Shown: in pieces, positions 35,474 through 46,380 of the stretch
How positions within the stretch are numbered: the stretch's first letter is position 1
Layout: every line of letters starts with the position of its first letter
Assembly: GCA_032719365.1 (NCBI GenBank)
Contig: CM064863.1
Coordinates: forward strand, 69,217,583 to 69,281,582
From: Prinsepia uniflora
Lineage: Eukaryota; Streptophyta; Magnoliopsida; Rosales; Rosaceae
Length of the DNA: 64,000 nt
Reading direction: 5' to 3'
Made by a program: the position numbers and the translations under genes
Notes under the pieces: model-generated
Told to the model about the DNA's origin: nothing
Seen by the model: only the letters and a program-made list of their open reading frames with translations
Database searches by the model: none

Positions 35474-36226
35474 ATGTCCAAGCACACATTTTCTTCTATT
35501 TTCATTTTGATGCTGATTGCAGATATTCACACAGCACATGTGGCGGCCGTTGAATCTGCAGCAGTTGGCAATGAACCGGTTCTGGAGATATACATGCATG
35601 ACATTCTTGGAGGCGGTAGCCCTACTGCTAGGCCGATCACTGGCTTGCTGGGCAACATCTACAACAGCCTAGTGCCCTTTGCAAAGCCGATAGGGTTCTT
35701 ACCTCCTGATGGTGCGGTGGCTATCCCTAATGCCAATGGTGCCATTCCAACTGTAAACGGCGCAAATGGTCTCCCACTAGGAACTGGCTTATCTGGTACA
35801 GCTTTTGCAGGAAACCCTAATGCTCCAAATAATGGCAATCCCACTACCCAGTTAGCACCAGACGGATTGGGCCTAGGCTTTGGCACAATCACTGTCATTG
35901 ATGACATACTGACTACTAGTCTTGACTTGGGGTCTCAAACAGTGGGGAAAGCTCAAGGAGTGTATGTGGCAAGCTCTGCAGATGGATCAAGCCAGCTGAT
36001 GGCATTTACCGCTATGATGGAAGGAGGGGAGTACAATGACAACCTCAACTTCTTTGGAGTGTACAAGATTGGGAGCACTAAGTCACAGTTGTCAGTGACT
36101 GGAGGGACCGGCAAGTTTAAGAATGCCAATGGAATTGCAGTGCTGCAGCCACTGATACCTCCAGGTCAACATGCAACAGATGGTGCAGAAACACTGCTGA
36201 GAATTACCATTCACTTGAAGTATTGA
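35474..36226 (+). CDS. Dirigent protein, extended (DIR-e-like) type
   Basis: A single-exon gene of 250 codons, intact from ATG (context AAAATGTC) to TGA. Residues 1-24 are hydrophobic and fit a signal peptide for secretion to the cell wall. The dirigent domain starts at about 34 (EPVLEIYMHDILGG) and continues at about 130-225 (FGTITVIDDILT, GKAQGVYVASS, MAFTAMMEGGEYNDNLNFFG, LSVTGGTGKFKNANG), then ILH-like TITIHLKY at the end. Between the two parts lies a Pro/Asn/Gly-rich insert (about 64-128: PNANGAIPTVNGANG, GNPNAPNNGNPT). This makes it longer than the usual ~190 residues. Such extended dirigent proteins include the Arabidopsis group of ESB1/DIR10, which acts in Casparian strip lignification. 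Dirigent proteins steer stereoselective coupling of monolignol radicals. Membership of the extended group is inferred; the family assignment is firm. Confidence 0.92.
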   Translation: MSKHTFSSIFILMLIADIHTAHVAAVESAAVGNEPVLEIYMHDILGGGSPTARPITGLLGNIYNSLVPFAKPIGFLPPDGAVAIPNANGAIPTVNGANGLPLGTGLSGTAFAGNPNAPNNGNPTTQLAPDGLGLGFGTITVIDDILTTSLDLGSQTVGKAQGVYVASSADGSSQLMAFTAMMEGGEYNDNLNFFGVYKIGSTKSQLSVTGGTGKFKNANGIAVLQPLIPPGQHATDGAETLLRITIHLKY

Positions 36227-37536
36227 GAACATATAGTCCTTCTGTGTGCAAGCCAATCCGAAGTTTACAGTGTATGTGATGCTATTCTATAAGCTGCAGG
36301 TGTGAAGTATCTCTGAGTTGCAATCCTGCCTTCTGTATTTAAACTGTTCTTGCCAGATATGGGATTCCCTAATGAAAAAGGAAATCTATACATCTGATCT
36401 TCCCACAACTAAACAGAACAAAATCAAACAGAAAACTCCAAATCATAATCATATAAATATGACAGCTATAATCACCGTATCATGCAATGTGTATAACTAC
36501 TAATCACAGCCATTGTATCATCAATTTTGCAAAAAAAGTCTCGCATATTAATTTGAGCCTCTAAAATATTTTCCCACATTTTTTAAGTGGGTCTATTTTC
36601 CTATCTGCAAATACACGACCTTCGAAACATACCTTTGCGGATAGCCTGGAATGAAGAAGCTCACTGATATACCACTCCCTATTTTGCTTGCAAAGCAAGC
36701 AAAGCACAACATAAATCTGTAATATCTAATTGAGCCTATCAGTTTTGTAGAGAACAATTTCTCTTCTTACGTATGTGATAGGATATAGAAACTCTGAAGA
36801 ACTACTTTTACAGCTTATGCACAGTAACTATCTGATGGCAAACTATGATAGTGTAATCTTTGGACCACAATTTTGTCTCTAAAGCAAGACATGCATAAGA
36901 ACAATTAATCTAAGGCAATGCAAGCTCAGTGCTGCCTCTGATTGTGGGCTGTAATCTAATTTGAACCCATTAAGATTAAAAAAAGGGAACCTCCAAAGAC
37001 TCAATAAATAGTAGAAATTTTTTTTCATAAACTTGCTCAAATCCATTGACTCGTAACTATTACTCTTCAATTGACTTTCTGAATTTTCTTAGTTCTATTG
37101 TCCCGCGCAGTCTATGGACATTTCGTTTTGACGAAATGAGCCTCATTGCCAAGCTTGTACCAACTTAATCTTGGGCTTTCAATGAGGCTATTTCTTTCCA
37201 AACCAAATTGGTGGTACTCTATGTGACCCATATAATTGGGACTTGGGACGCCCATAGCAGCTTGCAATTTGAATACATTACCAAGAAAAAAGGATGTTTA
37301 ATTCAAAAATTAAAACTTCAAAAAAAAAAGGACAAAGGAATTCGGAAGTAAAACAAGATACAAGGTAACACATTGAACTACAACTGTACTTTCCAAAAAA
37401 AAAAATGATTCATGTACTCTACTACCAAGAACCAATTAAATTTTAGTCGTTCATGTAATTGGCCAATATGTGAGAACTAGGAACTCTACACAAAATATAT
37501 CTAAAAATGACTAACATACCACGCAACAGCCCCTCA
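36227..37536. other. Intergenic between convergent genes
   Basis: Contains the 3' ends of the dirigent gene (+) and the hydroxyethylthiazole kinase gene (-). No other gene is recognised. AT-rich. Confidence 0.5.
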
Positions 37537-38624
37537 TCAGTCACGAAAGCCGGTGATTTTAGCATGGGAAAGCACACACTCTTCATCAAGAGCGTGGAGT
37601 GAATCTACCAAGTGCATCCGCAATGACGCTGGTCCTTTTGCCAATTTCATTCCCATCTCTCCAGCAATTCCAAATATTGATAATGCCGAAGCTGTAGCTT
37701 CCAATATATTGGATTGATCAACAGCAATAAAGGCAGCAATGAGGGCAGTCACTGAACATCCAGTTGCAGTAATCTTTGTCATCATGGAAACCCCATTATG
37801 AGCACCAACAACTCTCTTCCCATCCGTAACAATGTCAACAGCTCCAGAAACTGCAACAATGGCACCACTGGCTTGAGCCAATGACTTGGCTGATTCCACT
37901 GCATCTATTGATTCATGGGAACTGTCTACACCCTAAAAACAACACAATTCAATTTGGTATTTCACAAAGGCTTAATATTCAATAAAAACTCCATTACTAA
38001 TAATATCAATTATCAAGCTTTAAAATTTGCTTGATTTAACATTCAAAATCTCAGATTTCCTAAAAGAAATTAAATTTCAACAACAACGTATCAGATTGAA
38101 AGAGTACTTGATGAATCTCAAACTTCATTCGCACGATATTGTGATGAAGCAGAGAAATTTACCTTTGTGGGTCCCACAGAAGCATTGGCGAGGGCGATAA
38201 TCTCGGACCCATTTCCCCTAATAACAGTAGGCTTAAGCTCCAGAAGCTCGGAACAAGCTTGTAGCCGGAAGCCGGAGGCGCCGGCGGCAACTGGGTCGAG
38301 AACCCAAGGCTTACCGGACTTATTTGCCAGTTCAGCGGCGAGCTTCATGGCGGGTAGCCAGTCGGCGGAGAGTGTGCCGACGTTGAGGCAGAGCGCGTGG
38401 ACCTGAGGCGTGAAGTCCGGGAGCTCTTGTAGGTTGTGGAGCATGGCGGGTGAGGCACCTGCGGACAAGAGGGTGTTGGCCATCAGATCCATTGACACGA
38501 AGTTCGTGATGCAGTGGATGAGCGGTGATTCGGATCGAACTGCGGATAGTAATGTCCACGCTTTCTGAGCCCACATGGTTGCCTCTGCGTCTTCATCTTT
38601 CTTCGTGTCGGACTTGTTTTCCAT
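37537..38624 (-). CDS. THIM: Hydroxyethylthiazole kinase, two exons
   Basis: Exon 1 is 38624-38163 (ATG at 38624) and exon 2 is 37932-37537. The intron (38162-37933) has a GT donor after a complete AAG codon and an AG acceptor before GGT, phase 0. The product is 285 residues, close to the family's usual length (about 265-280). An in-frame ATG at 38705 would add 27 residues of low similarity and is less likely. Family motifs are PLIHCITNFVSMDLMAN...GASPAM (substrate pocket), LNVGTLS, WVLDPVAAGASGFR, VIRGNGSEI, AIVAVSGAVDIVTDG and MTKITATGCSVTALIAAF, where the TGC segment is at the catalytic site. The enzyme phosphorylates 4-methyl-5-(2-hydroxyethyl)thiazole with ATP in thiamin salvage. No TPP riboswitch-like sequence was recognised nearby. 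No stops or shifts are present, so the gene looks functional. Confidence 0.93.
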
Positions 38625-38705
38625 GCCGATGCTCTCTTTGGCTGCGGATACCCGTTTTGGATGTTGGTGTTTGGTGTAGGGAGAGGGTTTCGATTTGTAC
38701 TGCAC

Positions 38706-39790
38706 TCTGCTTACCTACTAAACTTTATACACCTAAAATTTTTTAAAAATTAATAATTTACTCTTCAAAACTTAATAGATTTTCCAAATTCCCCTAAAAC
38801 AAAAATCATAATTTTTTAAATAATTAAAAAGAAATTATGAATCATTTATACCTAGCCGCTATATAAACCTCCTTTATTCGCCACCTTCTACCATCCTAAT
38901 CTTCTGCTCCTCTTTTTTTTTAATATGAAAATCACGGTAAATAATGCAAAGTTATAAAGAAAGAAAGAATATATATATTTGATACGACGTTACAATAAAA
39001 AATAACAATATAATATAGCCATGGATTGAAATATTGGTATTATCGTCGATATTTCAATCGATATATCATTGATTTAGGAGGCGGTATCTAAACAGGAGGA
39101 AGAAAATCTTCCCCCAATATCAGTGATTTCGTGACATATCGATAGAAATGGACAAAACAGGCCAATATTTCGGCGGAAAACACGAAAACACCATAGAAGA
39201 CGGCTATAGTTTCCGGGGTTTACAGCTTCAATTTGTTCTTTCAAGCAAGCACTGAAGGTGGACAAAGGTGAGGACAGCTTCACCTTGCCCTGACAAAGAG
39301 ATTGGACGTTCTCTCGAAGCCTAGGTTATCCGGGAACATTATCGATGACGATGATGGTTGTTGAGTTTCACAGCTTGATTTCGCCTTCTCCAGCAAAGGT
39401 CAACAAGGAAGAAGGCCAGAGGTATTCGTATCGTTGATGATTCTCTTAAATTAGGCATTCTTATTAACACTTAATTCACGCATTGCTCAATTTAAAACCC
39501 TTTTTTTTTTGTAGTTGTAGCATTGATAAATATAGATTATTTTGGACCAGAGAATTAAGGGACATTTAAAATGATTAGTAAAAACAATATAGAAAAAGTG
39601 GGGCTTTTGAAACTGTTGTAGCCAAAGCTACAATTTACTAACTATAAACTGGAGTGCGAATGCAAATGTTAACTAGGATTTACAAACCATATATTAGTTT
39701 CATAGACAAAACTGACATTTCTACGTAAGCACTTGTTTGAGGATGTTTGAATCTAGCATCGAAGGTCATCTTGCAGATCACCGTAGCACT
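38706..39790. other. Upstream region of the THIM gene and intergenic DNA
   Basis: AT-rich next to the gene. At 39020-39190 ATATTTCAATCGATATATC-like and CCAATAT-like strings form weak inverted repeats, possibly a transposon fragment. No gene is recognised. Confidence 0.4.
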
Positions 39791-39955
39791 TGACAGGACC
39801 CACCCGAAAACCACCTCGATAAATGTGAAGGATTCTGCTCCTGTATGATAGCCAATACTAAAAGTTGAGATTTTTCTCCAAGTATCACACAACATCTTTA
39901 AAACTAACCAACCGTCAGACCAGAAATACTTTACATAACTGTTTATAACATAATA
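39791..39955 (-). repeat. Fragment of an old LTR 3' end
   Basis: Starts TGACAGGACCCACCCG, the reversed LTR end shared by the families here, followed by a decayed CTGCTCCTGTATGA (for CTCCCGTCTGACA). It is cut by LTR H at 39956. The rest would lie beyond the window after H. Confidence 0.6.
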
Positions 39956-41991
39956 TGACAGGACCCACCCCGATTATCGCCTCGATAATCGGGAAGCATC
40001 CTACTCCCGTCTGACAACCGAACACAAAAGACCAAAATAACCAAAAATTACACCACAAACATTGTCAGACCAGGGAGATTAAACGATACAACCAACTGAA
40101 GAACCAGTCCACAGTTTCACAGAGCATAATTACAAATAAGATAAGGATAAAACCCTACTCTGTGAACTAACTACACCGCAACGGGAAAACTTTATGCCTC
40201 TACCTCTGCCTCGACGTTAGCCCCCAAAATTTGCACCACGACCTGGAGGGTACTAAAACAGAAAAGTGTGAGTGGACTAAAAGTAAACGGTTATGGAAAA
40301 CAGTTTAAGGAAATCAGGGTTCACCCTCCAGTTTTAAAACACGCATGCATAACTAACTATTAGAAAACACTTTTACGAATCATATGGAAACCGTACAACA
40401 GATAACTATAAAAATATGAAAAACCGAATGTAACAACCACAATCAAACTATTGGATCCATCCGAGTCTTTAAACTCATATATCAGGCCTTCCCGGGATAT
40501 CAATGAGTCTTTAAACTCAAAACATAATCAAGGCCTTGGGGGACATCACAGTAACCGAGTCTTTAAACTCACGAGTCTTTAAACTCAATCCGGGTCTTTA
40601 AACCCAATCCGGGCCCGCCCCCGTCATATCTCATCCGGGTCTTTAAACCCAAAACCAAATCCAGCAATCGTACCGAGTCTTTAAACCCAAAACCAAATGT
40701 AAATCATAACAAATTCAGGATCCGTCGTGATCCAATTTCCAAAACCAATTTGAAAGCACATTTTTATCAAAATAGGACTTATGTCCGAATTTCACGTTCA
40801 ATTTCCAGATCTTACTCACAAATCATAGTTAATTCATCTTTAGGATGTCATATGCACAAATCGTATAAAATCTCTCATCAAACAATTATCAAAGTATCGA
40901 AGAACCTATAGTCTTGAAATACGTAAAAATACGCTAAATCACATCGAAAAACGTGCATTCACGTAAAGCATAAATATCATAAATATAATCATAAAATCAT
41001 ATATAGAACCATAAATCAAGTGAGTAAAAACAGTTATGCATGCTTGGTTAAATCAAAAGTCCACTCACGAATTTGAACGTGTCAATCGCGTCCCGTACGC
41101 TCCTCGGTTGCCTCGGGAATGTTCTGGCCTACCAAAGATCACAATTGGGTTACAAATACTTCCAATAAGTTTACATTAATTTCCCTAATTTTTTCGGGAT
41201 TTTTCCGACGTAATTAACTTAAAATCCTAAACCTTTGAACCCTCAAAACTATCCCGAACGACGTCCGATCGACTCGAAATTTAACTCAAAATGTTTGTTA
41301 CACTGTAAGGATGAAATCATCTGTTGACCGTGACCGGAGATGTGGCCTCACGCGCCGCCCAAAGTGGCTGCGCGTGAAAGCCACGCGCTTGCACTGTAGC
41401 TACAGTGTCATCTTCCTCGCCCGTATTTCTGCTAAACGGGTCCCAAACCCGCGACTCAACCCGATTGAAACTCTATCAATTCTCACTTAATTCCTTCCCA
41501 TTTTCCACCTAACACCTTCCATTCAGCTTTAATTTAGGTTCTCCCTTAATCATTTCCTACATCAAGCCCTAAATCGATCAATTCACACATGATCAATCGA
41601 ACGGGTCGACTTTTGAAACTCACTCAACTCGGCTTGGTTTTCTAATTAAGTGACACAGAAGCTTTGTAAGACCTAAACAAACGTCAAACCATAACCAATT
41701 TCACAAATCCTTACATGGAAGTAGTCGTCCTCAACCTTGAAAATTTCCAGAACCTGGGAATCTGTTCTTGGCCAACCCGCGATCGATTTCCTTTAATTTT
41801 ATATTGGTTGAGTTCGAAATGAACCCGGGAGACTATTCCTAATCTCTGTTTTGTTCCTCTCGCTTCACAAATTAAATTTCGATTTTCCCTCCAATTTTCC
41901 CAAAATTCCCAACTCAGTTTTCTCTCCAATTTTCAGTCTCTTCCTCTCTAAACTGATCCTCTCAGCTCACTCTAACTCCCCATATTCAAGT
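39956..41991 (-). mobile_element. LTR 'H' of the D family, interrupted by element C
   Basis: Reversed LTR end TGACAGGACCCACC, then the 11-bp hairpin (39969-39993), a TTTAAA array (40463-40688), a GC-rich CGCG module (41348-41395) and the stretch GGAAGTAGTCGTCCTC. All lie in the same order as in D's LTRs but are clearly diverged. It is cut at 41991 by element C, and its start is outside the window. Whether it is a solo LTR cannot be seen. Confidence 0.8.
40463..40688 (-). repeat. TTTAAA palindrome array in LTR H
   Basis: GAG/CTC and GGG/CCC types of the TCTTTAAAC palindrome. The last copy is mixed (GAGTCTTTAAACCC), which breaks the arm pairing. Confidence 0.85.
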
Positions 41992-43489
41992 TGTAACGAC
42001 CCGTCCCGAATTTCGGGATTTGATTAGTGATTAATCATGATTAGTGGGATTGATCGGTGATTAGTTGGTCGAAATCGGACAAAATGTGCAAAATGACCGT
42101 TTTGCCCCTGGTTCGTGGGCAAAACGTTGACTTTTGATCGGGCGGTCAAACGGACTTTGACCGATGACCGCGACGTAGTTCGGGACGTCACGAGTTCATA
42201 GGCAGGCGGCACGTTCGATTCCGACATTCGAGGAGAAAGTTATGACTATCGGAAGTTCAGGGGTATTACCGTAATTTGGACATTTAGGGGTGAAAATGTT
42301 GACTTTTCGTCTAATAACTAATTTTCAGTTGACTCAAGGACCGTTGGGTAGGTCTCGACGTCCTGAGTCCATTGACAGGCGGCACGCCGAAATCGGACTT
42401 CGTACGAGGAAGTTATGGTCAGAAACGTGAAATCGGGAGGTTTGTGTCTCGGTTTTCGTGTCGAATATTTTATTCTTAAATTTCTGATTGGAGGACACCT
42501 GGGGAGTGACAAGTGTCACTCACCCATTGGCTGGATTGGATCAAGCTCCACTAAGCATTTAAATAGGATTTAATCTGCTTTTGATCTCAGCCCTTCATCT
42601 CAAAACCCTCAGATTGCATCTCAGCCCTTGATCTCATTTCTGAGATTCAATCTGGGCCGTCCATCATTTCCCTCCATTTCTATATAATTCTCACCCGACA
42701 CCCTCACTCATCGCTCTTTGATCCAACCCTTGCGGACTACACTTTGTCTCTGCGTCTGTGTGTTGTTGGACCCACGGGGAAGGACTGAGGCACGGCGGTG
42801 AGCGGCGGTGGACGGCGGCGAGGTGGGAAAACCAGAAAACCCGAAACGGTTTCTAAAACTCAGATTTTGGTAACTCGAATTCCCACGTTTAGTTTTGTTT
42901 CCTATTAATCCTAATCGACTCTAGGGACTTATAGGAACCTTCTGGGCTTGAGTTCGCGACCGGAGGTGATCAGGACGGTGGCTAAACGGCGACGGGAAAC
43001 CAGCTCTGTTCATCGAGGTAAGCCTTCGATCCCGTCTGTATTTGTCGATTTTGATTCCATAGAACCCTTTCTGGGATTAAGACGAGCATCTAGGAACAAA
43101 CTAGGACTGAAATGATTAAGAAATGGTGAAATGGTGACCGGGTCATGATCGCGGGTCTGATCGACCCGAGTTGCAGAAATACGGGACAACCCGTCTGAGG
43201 ACAGAGGTGATGACGTGGCACCCTGTCAGTTTGTCAGGTGACGTGGACCAAGCGTGAGACGACACGTGTCACATGTCAGTGCACAGTCAGCACTGACATG
43301 TCAGTGACGTGGCCCAATCTGAGACTGCCATGTGTCACTGACATGTCAGTGATGTGGACTAGTGCTGTGCTGACACGTGGCACATATCAGATCTGACATG
43401 TGGCCTGACAGATCAGCGGGAAGGACCAATCAGATGTTGACATGTGGCACCTGTCAGAGTCTAACACGTCAGACCTGACAGCTATCAAA

Positions 43490-43554
43490 TGACGTCAGCA
43501 TGACGTCATGCTGACGTCAGCAGTGACGTCATGCTGACGTCAGCAGTGACGTCA
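43490..43554. promoter_or_regulatory. Helically spaced array of six TGACGTCA sites in the C 5' LTR
   Basis: Perfect sites start at 43490, 43501, 43512, 43524, 43535 and 43547, a spacing of 11 or 12 bp. Upstream lie ACGTG-core boxes such as GTGACGTGGC, ACACGTGTCAC and TGACACGTGGCAC. Both types are known plant bZIP targets. The 3' LTR copy has lost part of the array (about 50016-50047). Confidence 0.6.
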
Positions 43555-44171
43555 GCGATGACATCAGCAGGAACTGTTCCTGCGTTGACCGACGTGTTGA
43601 CCGGCGCGTGGGGGCGCGTGTGAACAGTACTTTTGGTGGGAGCACCACCATTCTTTAGGTTTCGACGATCCGGATCCAATGGCGGTGGTTTCGGGTCGAT
43701 CAGAGATCATTAAGTTGGTCAAAATGAGGTTTATTGCATTGGGAAGCGCGTTCGGGCGGCTTTCCCAAGCCGGTTTCGGTCTAGGGTTTCATGGTTAAAT
43801 GGTTGGGGTTTGTATGGACCCTTACGTATACTTTGGATATGACAGGGATTGTATAAGCATACCAGAACGAGGGTATACGTTCGGTTTTCAGCAGGATTGT
43901 ACTGTGAGTGGGCCATTTTCTTAAACCCTTGCGTGCATAAATGTTTTCTGGTTTATTATGCTTATTCACATGCTAAAACAATAATGGTTTTGATGATATG
44001 GAAAATATGGTTATGGCACGTTTCACGGTATTTGGGCTTGAGACCCGTCTGATGAAAACTTAATGATTGGTTCGGATTTTATCTATGTATATATATGCTT
44101 TGCATGTGGATATCAATAAAATGTATTTGGTACTGCACTGTATAGATCCTTTCATATTATATTGTCTCCTC

Positions 44172-44280
44172 CGGCGAGGTACCCCGGAGAGGTCACGGAC
44201 GTCTAGTACGTCCAGCGTCTATGACGCTAAGCATCAGGTGCTGCTGCATCATGTGATGCTGTACCCGAACAGGATTCGGG
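44172..44280 (+). other. Cluster of five short hairpins in the C 5' LTR
   Basis: In order: CTCCGG/CCGGAG (from about 44170), GGACGT-CTAGT-ACGTCC (44197-44213), AGCGTC-TAT-GACGCT (44214-44228), GCATCATGTGATGC (44246-44259) and CCCGAA-CAGGA-TTCGGG (44264-44280). The 3' LTR copy (50636-50747) keeps four of them intact. Confidence 0.75.
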
Positions 44281-44886
44281 GATTTAACTCGGAAATTGAG
44301 ACCCGAGTGGCACGCGTAGCCTTATTATTATTGTGACCTTATTAGGCGTCAAGAACGTCAAACATCAGGTGATGTCAGGATTGGAGTGTATAGTGCAGCA
44401 ACTAAAATTATACTTATGGTTTTATTATATGCCTTATGGTTCATATTATATGATTGATGGTTTTAATTACGGATGCATGCATGTTTGGAAAACGGAGGGG
44501 TAAATTATATGTTTTACTTATCAAATGAGTTTATAAACTTGAGTCTCGGCCCACTCACCTTTATTGTTTTTGGTAACCCCTCCAGGTCGTGATACTGAGG
44601 TAGAGGAGGAAACTGAGGCTGAGGCATAGATCTACTTCTGCGTACCTGAACCCCTGTTGGGTGGTTTGCCCGCAGGTTTTATTTTAGAGTCGTGCTCGCA
44701 ACTTGTAATTTTGGATTTCATCCCTTGTCTGACATCTGTTTAATTCGGATTTGATGTATGACTTTAATTTGGTGATTTATGCATTTGATGTTTTGAGGTT
44801 AAAATTGGTATGAATTATTGGGTGTCAGACGGGAGCAGGGCACGTCCCCTTGTGGTCCCTGTGGGATCGGGGCGGGTCCTGTCAGC

Positions 44887-44899
44887 TTGGTATCAGAGC
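44887..44899 (+). other. Primer binding site of element C
   Basis: TTGGTATCAGAGC two bases after the LTR, complementary to the 3' end of initiator tRNA-Met. Confidence 0.93.
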
Positions 44900-45015
44900 A
44901 CTAGGTTGTGGTCAGTACTAGGGTATGGTCAGCATGCTAGACTAGCGATTAGTACTAGTTACTTTTCGAGTGTTAAGAATAATGTTATCTGATCTATGCC
45001 TCTTGACAGTGAGTT

Positions 45016-46075
45016 ATGCCTCCAAGGAAAATTCCTCATGCACGAACTGACGAGGAGGTAGCTAGGGAAATGGAATGCGCAAGCATTGGAAGGGCTCAAC
45101 GTTTGGGAGCCACACACTTTAGCGGGGGATCAAGCCCCAATGATGCTCATGATTGGATTTCCAGATGGGAGAGGATCTTTGCGGTGATGCACTGTCCAGC
45201 GGATGAGCGCGTGGCATTGGCGACCTTCCTACTGGAAGGCGGGGCCTACCAATGGTGGTACGGCCTGGAGATGTCTGGTTGGTCGGTCCACACGACTACT
45301 TGGGAGGACTTTCGTGCGAAATTCTTGGACCACCAGACCTACCCACTATCTTTTTACGCTGCCCGCGAGGCAGAGTTTTTATGACTTGAGCAAGGCGTTA
45401 TGTCAGTGACGGATTATGGGCAGGCCTTTGTGAGACTTTCTCGGTTCGCAGCGGCCTTTGTGAGCACAGAGAAGGATAAATGTCTGAGGTTTGAGCTTGG
45501 GCTCCGAGGGGATATTCGGGCGGGTATGACAACTGTCTGTCATGCTACCCTGAAGGACATGGTGGATGCCGCGGTTCGTGTCGAGACTAGCCTGGCGACA
45601 CACCGGGCACCACAATTATCTGGTGAGGGACGACGCAAGGATTTTCCGTGTCTTGGACCGGTGAGCCATCGAGGAGCGAAGGGAGGACACAGTTGTGGAA
45701 CATCATCGCGCGGCCGAGGAGGGCCGGGTCGCTTTGGGAGTTCCCAGAAATCGAGATCGAAATTTCCTCGGAATGGTACATCCAGTAAGTCGGCGGGGGG
45801 ACTGGGTGTAATCGTTTGCTTTGCATGCAGTGGTTCGGGCCACTATGCTCGGGATTGTCCAGCCGTGCACTTGGGTAACGATACGGGAGGTACCGGCGTG
45901 GTGCAAGGTTCGGCTTCCAACACTATCGGAGGCCGAGGACTGAGCGTAACTGGTAGTGCGAGACGTGGAGCACGTGGGCGCGGACAGGCTACTGAACCAC
46001 GAGCTCGTATAATTGCTGTCACGATGCAACAAGGATGGACGACACCCGGTGTCGGTACAGGTACTTAGCGTATCT
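45016..46075 (+). pseudogene. Element C gag
   Basis: Starts at ATG 45016 (MPPRKIPHARTDEE). The gag domain follows (ERIFAVMHCPADERVALATF, then GGAYQWWYGLEMSGW). A single in-frame TGA at about 45382 interrupts it, and the same frame continues with LEQGVMSVTDYGQAF to a CCHC knuckle (CFACSGSGHYARDC). A TAG at about 46066 (a Leu codon in related elements) stands before the protease. Gag forms the particle that packages element RNA. Only two point stops break a frame of more than 350 codons, so the coding sequence was kept until recently. Confidence 0.88.
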
Positions 46076-46380
46076 CGAATCTTGTTGTACACGTGTTATT
46101 TGATGTTGGGGCTACCCATTCTTTTATTTTGAGGAGTTGTACTAGTATGCTTGATTGTGTGGTAGCAGCCATAGATTTCGAAATGGGTGTTGGCACCCCG
46201 ATGGGCATCGTGTACCTTCTGAATCAGATGATTCGGAGGTGCCCGGTAAGAATTGAGGATGTAGACTTACTTGTTGATCAAATCCTTATGATGTTGTCTT
46301 GGGAATGGATTGGTTGACGGAGCACGGTTCGCTCATTGATTATTGGAGTAGGCGATTCTGCGGAGTCCTGGTAGCAAGGT
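46076..46380 (+). pseudogene. Element C protease fragment
   Basis: In the gag frame: LFDVGATHSFI (Val replaces the usual Ser after the active-site Asp), then EMGVGTPMGIVY. A deletion of the LMDLHDF-type residues shifts the frame, after which DVVLGMDWLTEHGSLIDYWSR is readable. Coding similarity ends at about 46380, before RT would start. Confidence 0.8.

Larger units (their letters stand above)
41992..44884 (+). repeat. 5' LTR of element C
   Basis: 2893 bp, TGTAACGACCCG...CCTGTCA. It contains two copies of the CAGGCGGCACG module (about 42200 and 42375), the TGACGTCA array (43490-43554) preceded by many ACGTG-core boxes (43195-43480), and a cluster of hairpins (44172-44280). Confidence 0.93.

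Noticed and set aside
43016..44586. LTR-encoded intron (GAGGTAAGCC to CCCTCCAGGT)
   Set aside because: Donor- and acceptor-like strings are present and the second recurs in several families, but without transcripts such short matches are expected by chance.
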